This document shows positions 1 to 6,482 of a stretch of DNA of 14,035 nt, piece after piece. The position numbers and the translations under genes were made by a program. The notes below the pieces were generated by a model, which saw nothing but the letters and a program-made list of their open reading frames with translations, ran no database searches and was not told the origin of the DNA. Source of the stretch: JADJLQ01 sp034439915 (GTDB lineage: Bacteria; Bacteroidota; Bacteroidia; Chitinophagales; Saprospiraceae); assembly GCA_034439915.1 (NCBI GenBank), contig JAWXBI010000217.1, positions 1 to 14,035 of the forward strand, in the 5' to 3' direction. Position 1 is the first letter of the stretch. Each line of letters opens with the position of its first letter.

Positions 1-104
1 AAGCATCGATCCGAAGCATCGATCCGAAGCATCGATCCGAAGCATCGATCCGAAGCATCGATCCGAAGCATCGATCCGAAGCATCGATCCGAAGCATCGG
101 ATTG
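1..104. repeat. 13-nt tandem array with a terminal full-type unit
   Basis: Seven exact head-to-tail copies of aagcatcgatccg fill positions 1-91. An eighth, different end (aagcatcggattg) follows at 92-104. The 13-mer equals the unit of the array at the right end of the window minus eight bases (ggattgct), and the last copy here restores that longer form. The period is not a multiple of three and no reading frame uses it, so it is non-coding. It begins at base 1, so its true left limit is unknown. Confidence 0.95.
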
Positions 105-348
105 AATTTTGCTTCATTAAAATATGCAGTTATCTATTCAATCAGCGGGGCCATAAAGAGTTTGGGTCAGTGAGCGCAGCGAGCGGGGCAAAGGAATTGC
201 AATTCACTTTGATTTACTTATTCAGCACCCCCCCATTAATTGAAAATTTTACCTAAAATCCGGAAGTTAAAATTTTAAGAAATAATTTTAAGGGTTCTAC
301 ATTCAATTCGTATCGGCCAAACGTTAGTTAAGTAAATAATAATTAAAC
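105..348. other. Non-coding leader region before the lipoprotein gene
   Basis: No gene was found here. The stretch is mostly A/T-rich, with one G/C-rich island at about 167-189 containing gtgagcgcagcgagcgg. There is a perfect 12-bp palindrome gaattgcaattc at 194-205 and another, ttaaaatttaa-like, ttaaaattttaa at 267-278. A promoter for the gene at 349 should lie here, but no clear TAnnTTTG element was found, so none is assigned. Confidence 0.5.
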
Positions 349-699
349 ATGAAAAGATTGAATTGGCTTCTTTTGACTATGATGTGCCTGCTGATCTCCT
401 GTACCAAATCAAATAACGATGATACCGATGATCCCACTGCTGATTGTGCCACGACCGCCAAGGCCTTTGTCGCCAATGTCAATCCCATTATCAAGAATAC
501 CTGTACCGATGCCCTTTGTCATGGCACTGGCAGCATAAATGGACCGGGTTCTCTGCTTACCTATAATAGCATTTTTGCGGCGAGGGCAACCATTAGAACC
601 GTAATTGCCAATGGTACTATGCCCAAAAACAGCAGTTTGTCAACTGCCCAGAAAAACACTATCCTTTGTTGGATAGACGGAGGCGCACCGAATAATTAA
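349..699 (+). CDS. Small cytochrome c-like lipoprotein
   Basis: A 116-aa protein with an N-terminal lipoprotein signal: Lys-Arg at 2-3, a hydrophobic core at 6-16 and a lipobox L-I-S-C ending at Cys18. It is therefore probably exported and lipid-anchored. An Asp/Asn-rich linker follows (20-32). The rest resembles the small cytochrome-like domains common in Bacteroidota lipoproteins: a C-X4-C-H motif (Cys52, Cys57, His58), a GTMPKN segment whose Met91 could be the second heme ligand, and the ending ILCWIDGGAPNN. The spacing is CX4CH rather than the standard CXXCH, so heme binding is likely but not certain. Cys33 and Cys107 could form a disulfide. The likely role is periplasmic or outer-membrane electron transfer; the partner is unknown. 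The ATG is preceded by A/T-rich sequence without a Shine-Dalgarno motif. Confidence 0.8.
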   Translation: MKRLNWLLLTMMCLLISCTKSNNDDTDDPTADCATTAKAFVANVNPIIKNTCTDALCHGTGSINGPGSLLTYNSIFAARATIRTVIANGTMPKNSSLSTAQKNTILCWIDGGAPNN

Positions 700-700
700 T

Positions 701-737
701 AGCTGGGTTTTCTATAACCCCGGCTGATATTTTCTAT
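701..737 (+). terminator. Possible terminator after the lipoprotein gene
   Basis: Directly after the stop codon, agctgggtt pairs with aaccccggct (701-725), with one G-T pair and one bulged base around a six-base loop. The following gatattttctatttat is T-rich but not a clean T run. The shape and place fit an intrinsic terminator of moderate strength. Confidence 0.45.
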
Positions 738-1008
738 TTATATTCCGGTTGTTTCACCAGGTCGAGTGCTCTGCCTTTAGATACAAATTTGATTAAAGTC
801 AACAGATTTTATATCCAGCGGATATGGCTTTGGTTTCCTGATCTGCTGTTTTTGAACAAGTTCTCCTCACGGGTCATGAAAACGTGCTCCTGCTCGTGAA
901 AATTAATTTTAAATTTTTTATAAAAAAGGTTGATCGAAATGTCCAATCCGAGGGATGCCGATCGATTTAAGGGTACACCATTTAATAAACAATTTAAAAT
1001 GATTAAAA
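726..1008. other. Gene-poor spacer, no feature recognised
   Basis: About 280 bases between the lipoprotein and VOC genes hold no convincing gene. A 69-codon reverse reading frame exists at 809-1018 but its translation resembles nothing I know and it overlaps the VOC start. The last 110 bases are strongly A/T-rich, as expected for a start region. No clear Bacteroidota promoter motif was found. Confidence 0.5.
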
Positions 1009-1392
1009 ATGAAAGCAACTGAAAATTCGTTAAACTGGTTTGAAATCCCTGTTTCAGATATCAACCGTGCTAAAAATTTTTATGAAACAGTATTTGACAT
1101 TAAAATGCCGTCCCAGGAAATGATGGGTATGCAAATGGCTTTTTTTCCCTACGAGGACATGCGAGGCACCGTAGCCGGCGGACTCGTACAGGGGCCACAC
1201 CACAAACCCAGTGCGGACGGTGCAAAGATTTACCTCAATGGCAACCCTGATTTGTCCGGCGCATTGTCCAACGTCACCAAAGCCGGTGGTCAGGTGGTCA
1301 TGCCCAAAACTAAAATCACAGACGAAATAGGTTATATGGCCTATTTTGTGGACTCCGAAGGGAACACGGTAGCTTTGCATTCCAATAATTAA
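1009..1392 (+). CDS. VOC-family (glyoxalase/bleomycin-resistance fold) protein
   Basis: A 127-aa single-domain protein with the two beta-alpha-beta-beta-beta halves of the vicinal oxygen chelate fold. The first half starts with NWFEIPVSDINRAKNFYETVF (residues 9-29 approximately). The second ends with GYMAYFVDSEGNTVALHS (108-125), the usual VOC closing strand pair. The protein has no signal peptide and should be cytosolic. Members of this subgroup are usually annotated only as VOC proteins; substrate and metal use cannot be read from the sequence. The stop lies 12 nt before the YCII gene, so the two are probably co-transcribed. VOC and YCII genes often accompany ECF42 sigma factors, which supports a shared regulatory or stress-related role. 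The ATG at 1009 gives the expected N-terminus; the ATG at 999 is out of frame. Confidence 0.88.
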   Translation: MKATENSLNWFEIPVSDINRAKNFYETVFDIKMPSQEMMGMQMAFFPYEDMRGTVAGGLVQGPHHKPSADGAKIYLNGNPDLSGALSNVTKAGGQVVMPKTKITDEIGYMAYFVDSEGNTVALHSNN

Positions 1393-1404
1393 TACCAACA
1401 ACGG

Positions 1405-1755
1405 ATGAATGAATTTTTATTGATATTCCGGCGAGAAACCCGAAAAGAAGATAATATCCCGCCTTCACCCGAACAAATTCAGGCTATGATGAAACCCTGG
1501 CAGGACTGGCTGGCTGTATTGTCCGCAAAAGATCATCTGGTCAGTTCAGGCAATCAACTTGCTCATGAAGGCAAGGTCATCAAACCCAACAACCTGGTGA
1601 CCAACGGACCCTATGTCGAGATCAAAGAAGCTATCGGTGGTTATATTATCATACAGGCTGTTTCTATAGAAGCGGCAGCCGAACTTTCTAAAGATTGTCC
1701 GATATTGAGCGTAGGGGGCAGTGTGGAAGTCAGGCAGATCGTCCCTATGGATTGA
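1405..1755 (+). CDS. YCII-related (DGPF-motif) protein
   Basis: A 116-aa cytosolic protein of the YCII-related family, a dimeric alpha-beta barrel-like fold. It opens with MNEFLLIFRR, has the helix SPEQIQAMMKPWQDWLAVL (21-39), and then the family block LVTNGPYVEIKEAIGGYIII (64-83). The name-giving DGPF motif is changed to NGPY here (67-70), while the following EIKEAIGGY is well kept. It ends with SVEVRQIVP. DGPF proteins are the hallmark neighbours of ECF42 sigma factors and are thought to be their targets or partners; the sigma gene indeed follows 46 nt downstream. The biochemical activity is unknown. No Shine-Dalgarno sequence precedes the ATG. Confidence 0.88.
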   Translation: MNEFLLIFRRETRKEDNIPPSPEQIQAMMKPWQDWLAVLSAKDHLVSSGNQLAHEGKVIKPNNLVTNGPYVEIKEAIGGYIIIQAVSIEAAAELSKDCPILSVGGSVEVRQIVPMD

Positions 1756-1770
1756 TCCAATAAACAAATA

Positions 1771-1799
1771 TCTCCCGGCATGACCCGGGAGATTTTTTC
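1771..1799 (+). terminator. Intrinsic terminator-like hairpin just before the sigma factor start
   Basis: A perfect 8-bp stem, tctcccgg (1771-1778) with ccgggaga (1785-1792), closes a six-base loop and is followed by six T (1794-1799). This is the best intrinsic terminator in the window. It ends three bases before the ATG at 1802. The 3' arm contains gggag, which is also placed like a Shine-Dalgarno sequence 10 nt before that ATG. It may end the VOC-YCII transcript, hide the ribosome site of the sigma gene, or both. Confidence 0.75.
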
Positions 1800-1801
1800 A
1801 T

Positions 1802-2707
1802 ATGCAAGATCAGGATCTCATCCCTCATTTATTCAGGACGGAACATCGAAAGATGATTTCCGTGCTCTGTAAAAGGTTTGGTATGGAAAACATCCAGGTG
1901 GCTGAGGATATTGTCAGCGATACCTTTTTACTGGCTGCAGAGTCCTGGGGGCTTAAAGGCATGCCTAATAACCCAACGGCCTGGCTTTATGCTATTTCAA
2001 AAAACAAGGCCAAAGATGTATTTAAACATCTGGCTGTTTTTACTAATAAAATTGCCCCAAAGCTACACCAGGACGCAGCTGAAAACCAGCCTCTGGAAAT
2101 CGACTGGTCCTTAAAAAACATACACGACAGTCAGTTAACTATGATGTTTGCCATTTGCCATTCGAGTATTTCCACCGAAGCGCAGATAGGTCTGTCCCTG
2201 AATTTGTTGTGTGGATTCGGAGTGGACGAAATTGCAGATGCTTTTTTAAGCAACAGGGAGACCATCTACAAACGATTGTCGCGGGCCAAGGAAAAACTAA
2301 AAGCGGAGAAGGTAAAAATTGAGCTTCCTTCCGGATCAGAAATTAATCAACGGTTGGATAGGGTAATGACCACCTTGTATCTGTTGTTCAGTGAAGGTTA
2401 TTACTCCACCTCACAAAACCAAACCTTGCGTAAAGAATTATGTATAGAGGCGATGCGTTTAACCCTGATGCTGATTGATGACCCACGCACGGACCTACCT
2501 GCTGCTAATGCTTTGTTGTCTTTGATGTGTTTCCATTCTTCCCGATTTGATGCCCGTATCAATGCCCTGGGAGATCTGATTTTATACGAAGAACAGGATG
2601 AAAAACTCTGGAATAATGAATTAATCGGCAAAGGGCAGTATTATCTAAACCGGTCCTCCCGGGGATCCGAAATATCAAAATATCATCTGGAAGCTGCCAT
2701 TGCGTAG
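1802..2707 (+). CDS. ECF42-type RNA polymerase sigma factor, N-terminal part ending at amber
   Basis: The 301-aa product contains both DNA- and polymerase-binding regions of an ECF sigma factor. Region 2 is at about residues 6-80 (LIPHLFRTEHRKMISVL, AEDIVSDTFLLA, PTAWLYAISKNKAKD). Region 4 is at about 125-172 with the helix-turn-helix VDEIADAFLSNRETIYKRLSRAKEKL. Then comes the ECF42-specific extension: RVMTTLYLLFSEGYYS, CIEAMRLTLMLIDD, and PAANALLSLMCFHSSRFDAR. The protein stops inside this extension, just after YHLEAAIA, so it lacks the TPR-like end reported to be needed for activity in ECF42 factors. No anti-sigma gene lies nearby, as is usual for this group. It could still bind promoters if the extension is dispensable. 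Confidence 0.85.
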   Translation: MQDQDLIPHLFRTEHRKMISVLCKRFGMENIQVAEDIVSDTFLLAAESWGLKGMPNNPTAWLYAISKNKAKDVFKHLAVFTNKIAPKLHQDAAENQPLEIDWSLKNIHDSQLTMMFAICHSSISTEAQIGLSLNLLCGFGVDEIADAFLSNRETIYKRLSRAKEKLKAEKVKIELPSGSEINQRLDRVMTTLYLLFSEGYYSTSQNQTLRKELCIEAMRLTLMLIDDPRTDLPAANALLSLMCFHSSRFDARINALGDLILYEEQDEKLWNNELIGKGQYYLNRSSRGSEISKYHLEAAIA

Positions 2708-2731
2708 TGGCATACCCATAAAAAGGATACC

Positions 2732-3079
2732 ATGGAAAAATGGGAAAATATCCTTCAACTTTATGACCAACTTTTGTATCTTGAATATTCACCCTTAATT
2801 GCACTCAACAGGTTCTATGTACGCTCGAAAGTGTATACCCTTCAATCACCAGCCAGCTCACAGGATTGGACCCAACTCATTCACGAAGCGGAGTCTCTGG
2901 ATTTAAAAGAAAATCACCATTATCATGCATTGATGGGCAAATTATATAGTGGATTGAACATTTCCAGGGCTATCCATCACTATAAACTGGCGATCCACCT
3001 GGCCAAAACATCAGCGGATAAATCGACGCTTGCCCATAAAATTACTGATCTGGAATCGGTGAATGCCAAAAACAATTAA
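2732..3079 (+). CDS. C-terminal TPR-like fragment of the ECF42 sigma factor
   Basis: This piece is in the same frame as the upstream sigma gene and carries the missing end of its extension. Recognisable family stretches are WENILQLYDQLLYLEYSPLI followed by ALNRFYV (the conserved place usually reading SPIALNR), then HYHALMGKLYSGLNISRAIHHYKLAIHLAK, a TPR-like helical pair. The ATG at 2732 has no ribosome site and lies inside the conserved region, so separate translation is doubtful. The fragment is best read as the distal part of one interrupted gene. A re-initiated, split sigma factor is a less likely alternative. Confidence 0.6.
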   Translation: MEKWENILQLYDQLLYLEYSPLIALNRFYVRSKVYTLQSPASSQDWTQLIHEAESLDLKENHHYHALMGKLYSGLNISRAIHHYKLAIHLAKTSADKSTLAHKITDLESVNAKNN

Positions 3080-3099
3080 TATTATTCTTGAATAAAAAG

Positions 3100-3190
3100 C
3101 GGATAGTGGTCCAGCCATAAGAAAAAGAATTCAAAAATTAATCCAGGTGCTTTCAGCTCCAAAGAGGTAGACTTGTACTATCCGGGTTTT
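3100..3190 (+). other. Spaced 8-bp inverted repeat after the sigma gene
   Basis: cggatagt at 3100-3107 is the exact reverse complement of actatccg at 3177-3184, separated by 69 bases that include a weak small hairpin around ggtgctttcagctcc (3146-3160). The right arm is followed by ggttttt. It could be a long-looped terminator for the sigma transcript, but the wide loop makes this uncertain and chance is possible. Confidence 0.25.
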
Positions 3191-3214
3191 TAACAATCTC
3201 TTTAGAAAATCTAT

Positions 3215-3246
3215 TTTGGGTAAAGAGGTCGATTATAATATCTTTG
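3215..3246 (+). promoter_or_regulatory. Bacteroidota-type promoter for the gldA cluster
   Basis: TTTG at 3215-3218 and TATCTTTG at 3239-3246 are 20 nt apart. This matches the Bacteroidota consensus of a TTTG -33 box and a TAnnTTTG -7 box with 19-21 nt between them. Transcription would start around 3251-3253, leaving a leader of roughly 17-19 nt before the ATG at 3270. Confidence 0.65.
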
Positions 3247-3269
3247 CCGACGCAAAAACGAATGGTGTC

Positions 3270-4193
3270 ATGGATATACAAGTGCGGAACCTCAGTAAAC
3301 AATACGGCCCCCAAAAAGCTGTTGATGATATCAGTTTTGAAGTTAAAACCGGTGAAATTTTAGGTTTTTTGGGACCCAATGGTGCTGGCAAAACCACCAC
3401 CATGAAAATGATTGCCCAATATCTGGCCATTGAAAAAGGCGATATCCTGATTGGAGGGCAATCCATTAAAACCAACAGCCTGAAAAAACAAATTGGGTAC
3501 CTGCCTGAAAGCAATCCACTCTACCATGAAATGCCGGTAATGGATTACCTGGAGTATGTAGCTGCCCTTCAGGGGTTACACAAAGACAAAATCCGGGAAA
3601 GAGTAGTGGAGATGATAAAAGTGTGCGGACTCGACATTGAAAAACACAAATTAATCAGTGAACTTTCTAAAGGGTACAAACAGCGCGTAGGCCTGGCGCA
3701 AGCTATGATCCATGACCCCGCCATTTTAATCCTGGATGAACCGACCACCGGTCTTGATCCCAATCAAATCATTGAAATCAGGGAATTGATTAGAAACCTT
3801 GGCAGGCAAAAAACCGTTTTATTCAGCACCCATATTTTGCCTGAAGTCGAAGCTATCTGCGACCGGATCCTGATCATTAATAAAGGAAAAATCGTCGCCG
3901 ACGGCACGGCCAGCACCCTCCGCCAGAAAGCACAAGGACAGGAAATTTTGCATGTACGGATAGAAGATGGTCAGACTCAGGAAATAGAACAGCAGATCCG
4001 GGCATTGTCTTCAGTCCAAAGTGTTGAAGTCCTGGATGCCGATAGAAAACGATTTTCTATTGTCAGCAAACCCAACATGCCTTCGTACAGGCAATTTTAT
4101 AGCCTCTGTGTGCAAAAACAATGGGTCATTGCCGAAATGATTCCTTTCGAAACCAAACTGGAAGACATATTCCGGGAATTGACGATGAATTAA
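3270..4193 (+). CDS. gldA: ABC exporter ATP-binding protein GldA
   Basis: A 307-aa cytosolic ATPase that would power the GldF permease. From the ATG at 3270 the motifs are: Walker A GPNGAGKT (35-42), GYLPE in place of the usual Q-loop (76-80, typical of this ABC subfamily), signature LSKGYKQR (132-139), Walker B ILILDEP (152-158), D-loop and switch His188 in FSTHILPE. The last 90 residues form the C-terminal extension of the drug/GldA-type ATPases, ending MIPFETKLEDIFRELT. A longer reading from TTG at 3216 is possible, but its 18 extra residues overlap a good promoter and have no family counterpart, so ATG 3270 is preferred. In Flavobacterium johnsoniae GldA, GldF and GldG are required for gliding; homologues also occur in non-gliding relatives, so motility cannot be concluded from this gene alone. 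Confidence 0.88.
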   Translation: MDIQVRNLSKQYGPQKAVDDISFEVKTGEILGFLGPNGAGKTTTMKMIAQYLAIEKGDILIGGQSIKTNSLKKQIGYLPESNPLYHEMPVMDYLEYVAALQGLHKDKIRERVVEMIKVCGLDIEKHKLISELSKGYKQRVGLAQAMIHDPAILILDEPTTGLDPNQIIEIRELIRNLGRQKTVLFSTHILPEVEAICDRILIINKGKIVADGTASTLRQKAQGQEILHVRIEDGQTQEIEQQIRALSSVQSVEVLDADRKRFSIVSKPNMPSYRQFYSLCVQKQWVIAEMIPFETKLEDIFRELTMN

Positions 4194-4224
4194 TATTCTG
4201 AAAACCGTATTCGAACCTTAGTTT

Positions 4225-4938
4225 ATGGAAAAAATTATAGTAATAGCCAAAAAAGAATTCGGGTCATTTTTCGACTCGCTGGTGGCTTATATTTTATTGG
4301 CTGCCTTTCTGGGTTTTAGCGGGTTTTTTACCTGGATCCAGGGTAGCGATGTATTTATGCGAAGGGAAGCCGATCTCGATGTGTTTTTTTCTGTCGCCCG
4401 CTGGACCTTGTTTTTCTTTATCCCTGCCCTGACCATGAAAATGCTGGCGGAGGAAAAGAAAACTGGCACTATAGAAATGCTCCTCACCAAGGACATCACC
4501 GATCGGGAAGTGGTATTGGGTAAATTTGCCGGCTGTCTGTTATTGGTGGCCGTAGCCTTATTGTTTACCCTGCCGTATTACCTGAGCATAGCCTGGTTGG
4601 GCAAGATGGACCATGGTGCGACGATCACAGGCTATCTGGGGTTGATGTTGATGGCAGGAGCTTATATCGCTATCGGATTGTTTGCCAGCAGTATTACCAA
4701 CAATCAGATTGTTGCTTTTTTATTGGCTTTGTTGATTGGAATATTTTTTCATCTGTTGTTTGATTTTCTCGCAGCAGGCAGCACCGGATGGATCAGTGAT
4801 TTATTTCAGACCTTGAGCCTGACCAATCATTACGATTCCATTTCCCGTGGGGTATTGGACTCTAAGGACCTCATCTATTTTGGTTCAATTACCGCCATTG
4901 GTATTTTTCTTGCTGAATATTTTATTTCAAAGCGCTAA
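4225..4938 (+). CDS. gldF: ABC exporter permease GldF
   Basis: A 237-aa integral inner-membrane protein of the ABC-2 permease type, close to the usual GldF length. Six hydrophobic spans are visible at about 19-38, 57-74, 101-124, 136-157, 161-182 and 216-234. Between spans 2 and 3 is the ABC-2 signature loop EEKKTGTIEMLLTKDITDREVVLGK (76-100), which contacts the ATPase. It starts 31 nt after gldA and ends 11 nt before gldG, so the three genes are almost surely one transcript. It should form the membrane channel with GldA; the substrate is unknown. No Shine-Dalgarno sequence precedes the ATG. Confidence 0.9.
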   Translation: MEKIIVIAKKEFGSFFDSLVAYILLAAFLGFSGFFTWIQGSDVFMRREADLDVFFSVARWTLFFFIPALTMKMLAEEKKTGTIEMLLTKDITDREVVLGKFAGCLLLVAVALLFTLPYYLSIAWLGKMDHGATITGYLGLMLMAGAYIAIGLFASSITNNQIVAFLLALLIGIFFHLLFDFLAAGSTGWISDLFQTLSLTNHYDSISRGVLDSKDLIYFGSITAIGIFLAEYFISKR

Positions 4939-4949
4939 TAGAACAGACT

Positions 4950-6440
4950 ATGAAAAAGAATTTATCGACTATTGCTTTGATTGCCGGCATACTTCTCCTG
5001 GTCAACTTGTTGTCCAGACGATATTTTGTTCGACTGGACCTTACCCGGAGTAAAGAATTTACCCTCAGCAAATCCACCAAAAATATCCTTAAAAGCCTGG
5101 ACGATCCGATTACGGTGAGTGCCTATTTTTCAGAAAATTTACCCGCCAATATTGCAAAAGTCCGAACAGACTTTAAGGACCTCCTGGTTGAATTTTCCAA
5201 CCGCTCAGGAGGTCATATTAATTATGAGTTTATCAATCCCAATGAAAAGGAAGAGATAGAACAACAAGCCATGCAGCAGGGTATCCGCCCTATTCTCATT
5301 GACGTCAGGGAAAAGGATCAGTCCAAACAACAAAAAGCTTACCTCGGTGCCATTTTGAAGATGGGTGACCGCACCGAAGTTTTACCGTTTATTCAACCGG
5401 GTTCATCCATGGAATACGACCTGACAACGGCAATAAAAAAAATCAGCAACCTGAACAAACAGAGCATCGGGTTGGTGCAGGGTTTCGGCGCTGCGAGTAT
5501 GCAGGAACTGGCCCAGGCTTCCCAAGCACTCCAGGCCTTATATACAATAGAACCTGTGGACCTGAATGCGCCTATAGCTGATAAATTTAAAACGGTGTTG
5601 TTTGTTCGACCCAAAGATACCCTCAGTCCTCAAGCCTTTCAAAGTCTCGATCAATTCCTGGCTCGCGGGGGCAATCTGGTATTAGCGATTAACAGTGTGG
5701 ATGGCGACCTGCAAAATGCTACAGGTAATGTTTTGACGACCGGAGTTGCCGAATGGCTTCAAACACATGGAGTGACGATCAATCCGGATTTTGTGGTGGA
5801 TTCCCGTTGCGGTCAGGTAAATGTCCAACAACAACAGGGTTTCTTTACCATGATGACACCGGTAAAGTTTCCATATTTGCCTTTGGCCAGCGATTTTAGC
5901 ACCCACCCGGTCACCAAAGGCCTGGAACAAGTCATATTCCCTTTTGTCAGCAGTGTATCGGTAAAAGCAGACAGTAGCCTGCGGTTTACTTCTCTGGTCA
6001 GTTCTTCTGATAAATCAAATACCCTTCCGGCCCCGACTTATTTTGATATCAACAAACAATGGCAAGAAAGTGATTTTCCCAAACAACGCATTTCGATGGG
6101 TGGAGTAGTTGAACATACCGGTACCTCTCCCTGGAAAATGATAGTCTTTGGGGATGGTGATTTTGCAGTCAATGCCCAGGAGGGTCGTGCGATGTCGCCG
6201 GATAATATCAATCTTTTGGTCAATAGTGTAGACTGGTTAAGTGATGACAGCGGATTGATGGAATTAAGGACCAAAGGGGCTACTACCCGGCCGATCAAAG
6301 AGATCGATGAGAGCAAAAGAAGCCTCATTAAGTATGCCAATTTTCTGATACCCATTCTATTGGTTATCCTGTATGGATTTATCAGGTCGCAACAGATGAA
6401 ATCAAAACGTATTGCCCGCATGCAGGAAAGATATGTCTGA
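4950..6440 (+). CDS. gldG: Gliding-associated ABC transporter auxiliary protein GldG
   Basis: A 496-aa protein anchored at both ends. One membrane span lies near residues 6-22 and another near 464-479 (FLIPILLVILYGFI), with a basic cytosolic tail. The large middle part should lie in the periplasm and belongs to the GldG / ABC_transp_aux family: it begins RRYFVRLDLTRSKEFTLSKSTKNILKSL (23-50), typical for GldG, and holds a Rossmann-like region with FVRPKDTLSPQAFQSLDQFLARGGNLVLAI. GldG is often called substrate-binding, but its true function is not settled. The length is somewhat below F. johnsoniae GldG as I remember it, without visible truncation. The TGA stop is followed 42 nt later by the DUF4340 gene. 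Confidence 0.88.
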   Translation: MKKNLSTIALIAGILLLVNLLSRRYFVRLDLTRSKEFTLSKSTKNILKSLDDPITVSAYFSENLPANIAKVRTDFKDLLVEFSNRSGGHINYEFINPNEKEEIEQQAMQQGIRPILIDVREKDQSKQQKAYLGAILKMGDRTEVLPFIQPGSSMEYDLTTAIKKISNLNKQSIGLVQGFGAASMQELAQASQALQALYTIEPVDLNAPIADKFKTVLFVRPKDTLSPQAFQSLDQFLARGGNLVLAINSVDGDLQNATGNVLTTGVAEWLQTHGVTINPDFVVDSRCGQVNVQQQQGFFTMMTPVKFPYLPLASDFSTHPVTKGLEQVIFPFVSSVSVKADSSLRFTSLVSSSDKSNTLPAPTYFDINKQWQESDFPKQRISMGGVVEHTGTSPWKMIVFGDGDFAVNAQEGRAMSPDNINLLVNSVDWLSDDSGLMELRTKGATTRPIKEIDESKRSLIKYANFLIPILLVILYGFIRSQQMKSKRIARMQERYV

Positions 6441-6482
6441 TCATCTTTTTATAACCACTCATCTTCCCAAATCCAAACCGGT

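Larger units (their letters stand above)
1802..3079 (+). pseudogene. ECF42-type sigma factor gene interrupted by one in-frame amber codon
   Basis: The frame opened at 1802 runs to TAA at 3077-3079 and is broken only by TAG at 2705-2707 (codon 302). Read through, it gives about 425 residues, close to the usual size of ECF42 factors with their long C-terminal extension. The sequence on both sides joins without any gap: LEAAIA, stop, WHTHKKDTMEKWENILQLY. From memory, Bacteroidota relatives carry Tyr at this place, one base away from TAG. No frameshift, insertion or deletion is visible. It may be a recent nonsense mutation, an assembly error, or a readthrough site. Confidence 0.85.

Noticed and set aside
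1..104. CRISPR array
   Set aside because: The units are contiguous with no unique spacers, and no cas genes are present.
163..190. Cloning-vector contamination, because gtcagtgagcg also occurs near plasmid replication origins
   Set aside because: The match is only about eleven bases and the flanks differ.
809..1018. Reverse-strand 69-codon reading frame in the spacer before the VOC gene
   Set aside because: No family resemblance, no start context, overlap with the VOC start, and opposite direction to every other gene.
3216..3269. N-terminal extension of GldA from TTG 3216
   Set aside because: It contains a well-matching promoter and the added residues precede the normal family start MDIQVRNLSKQYG.
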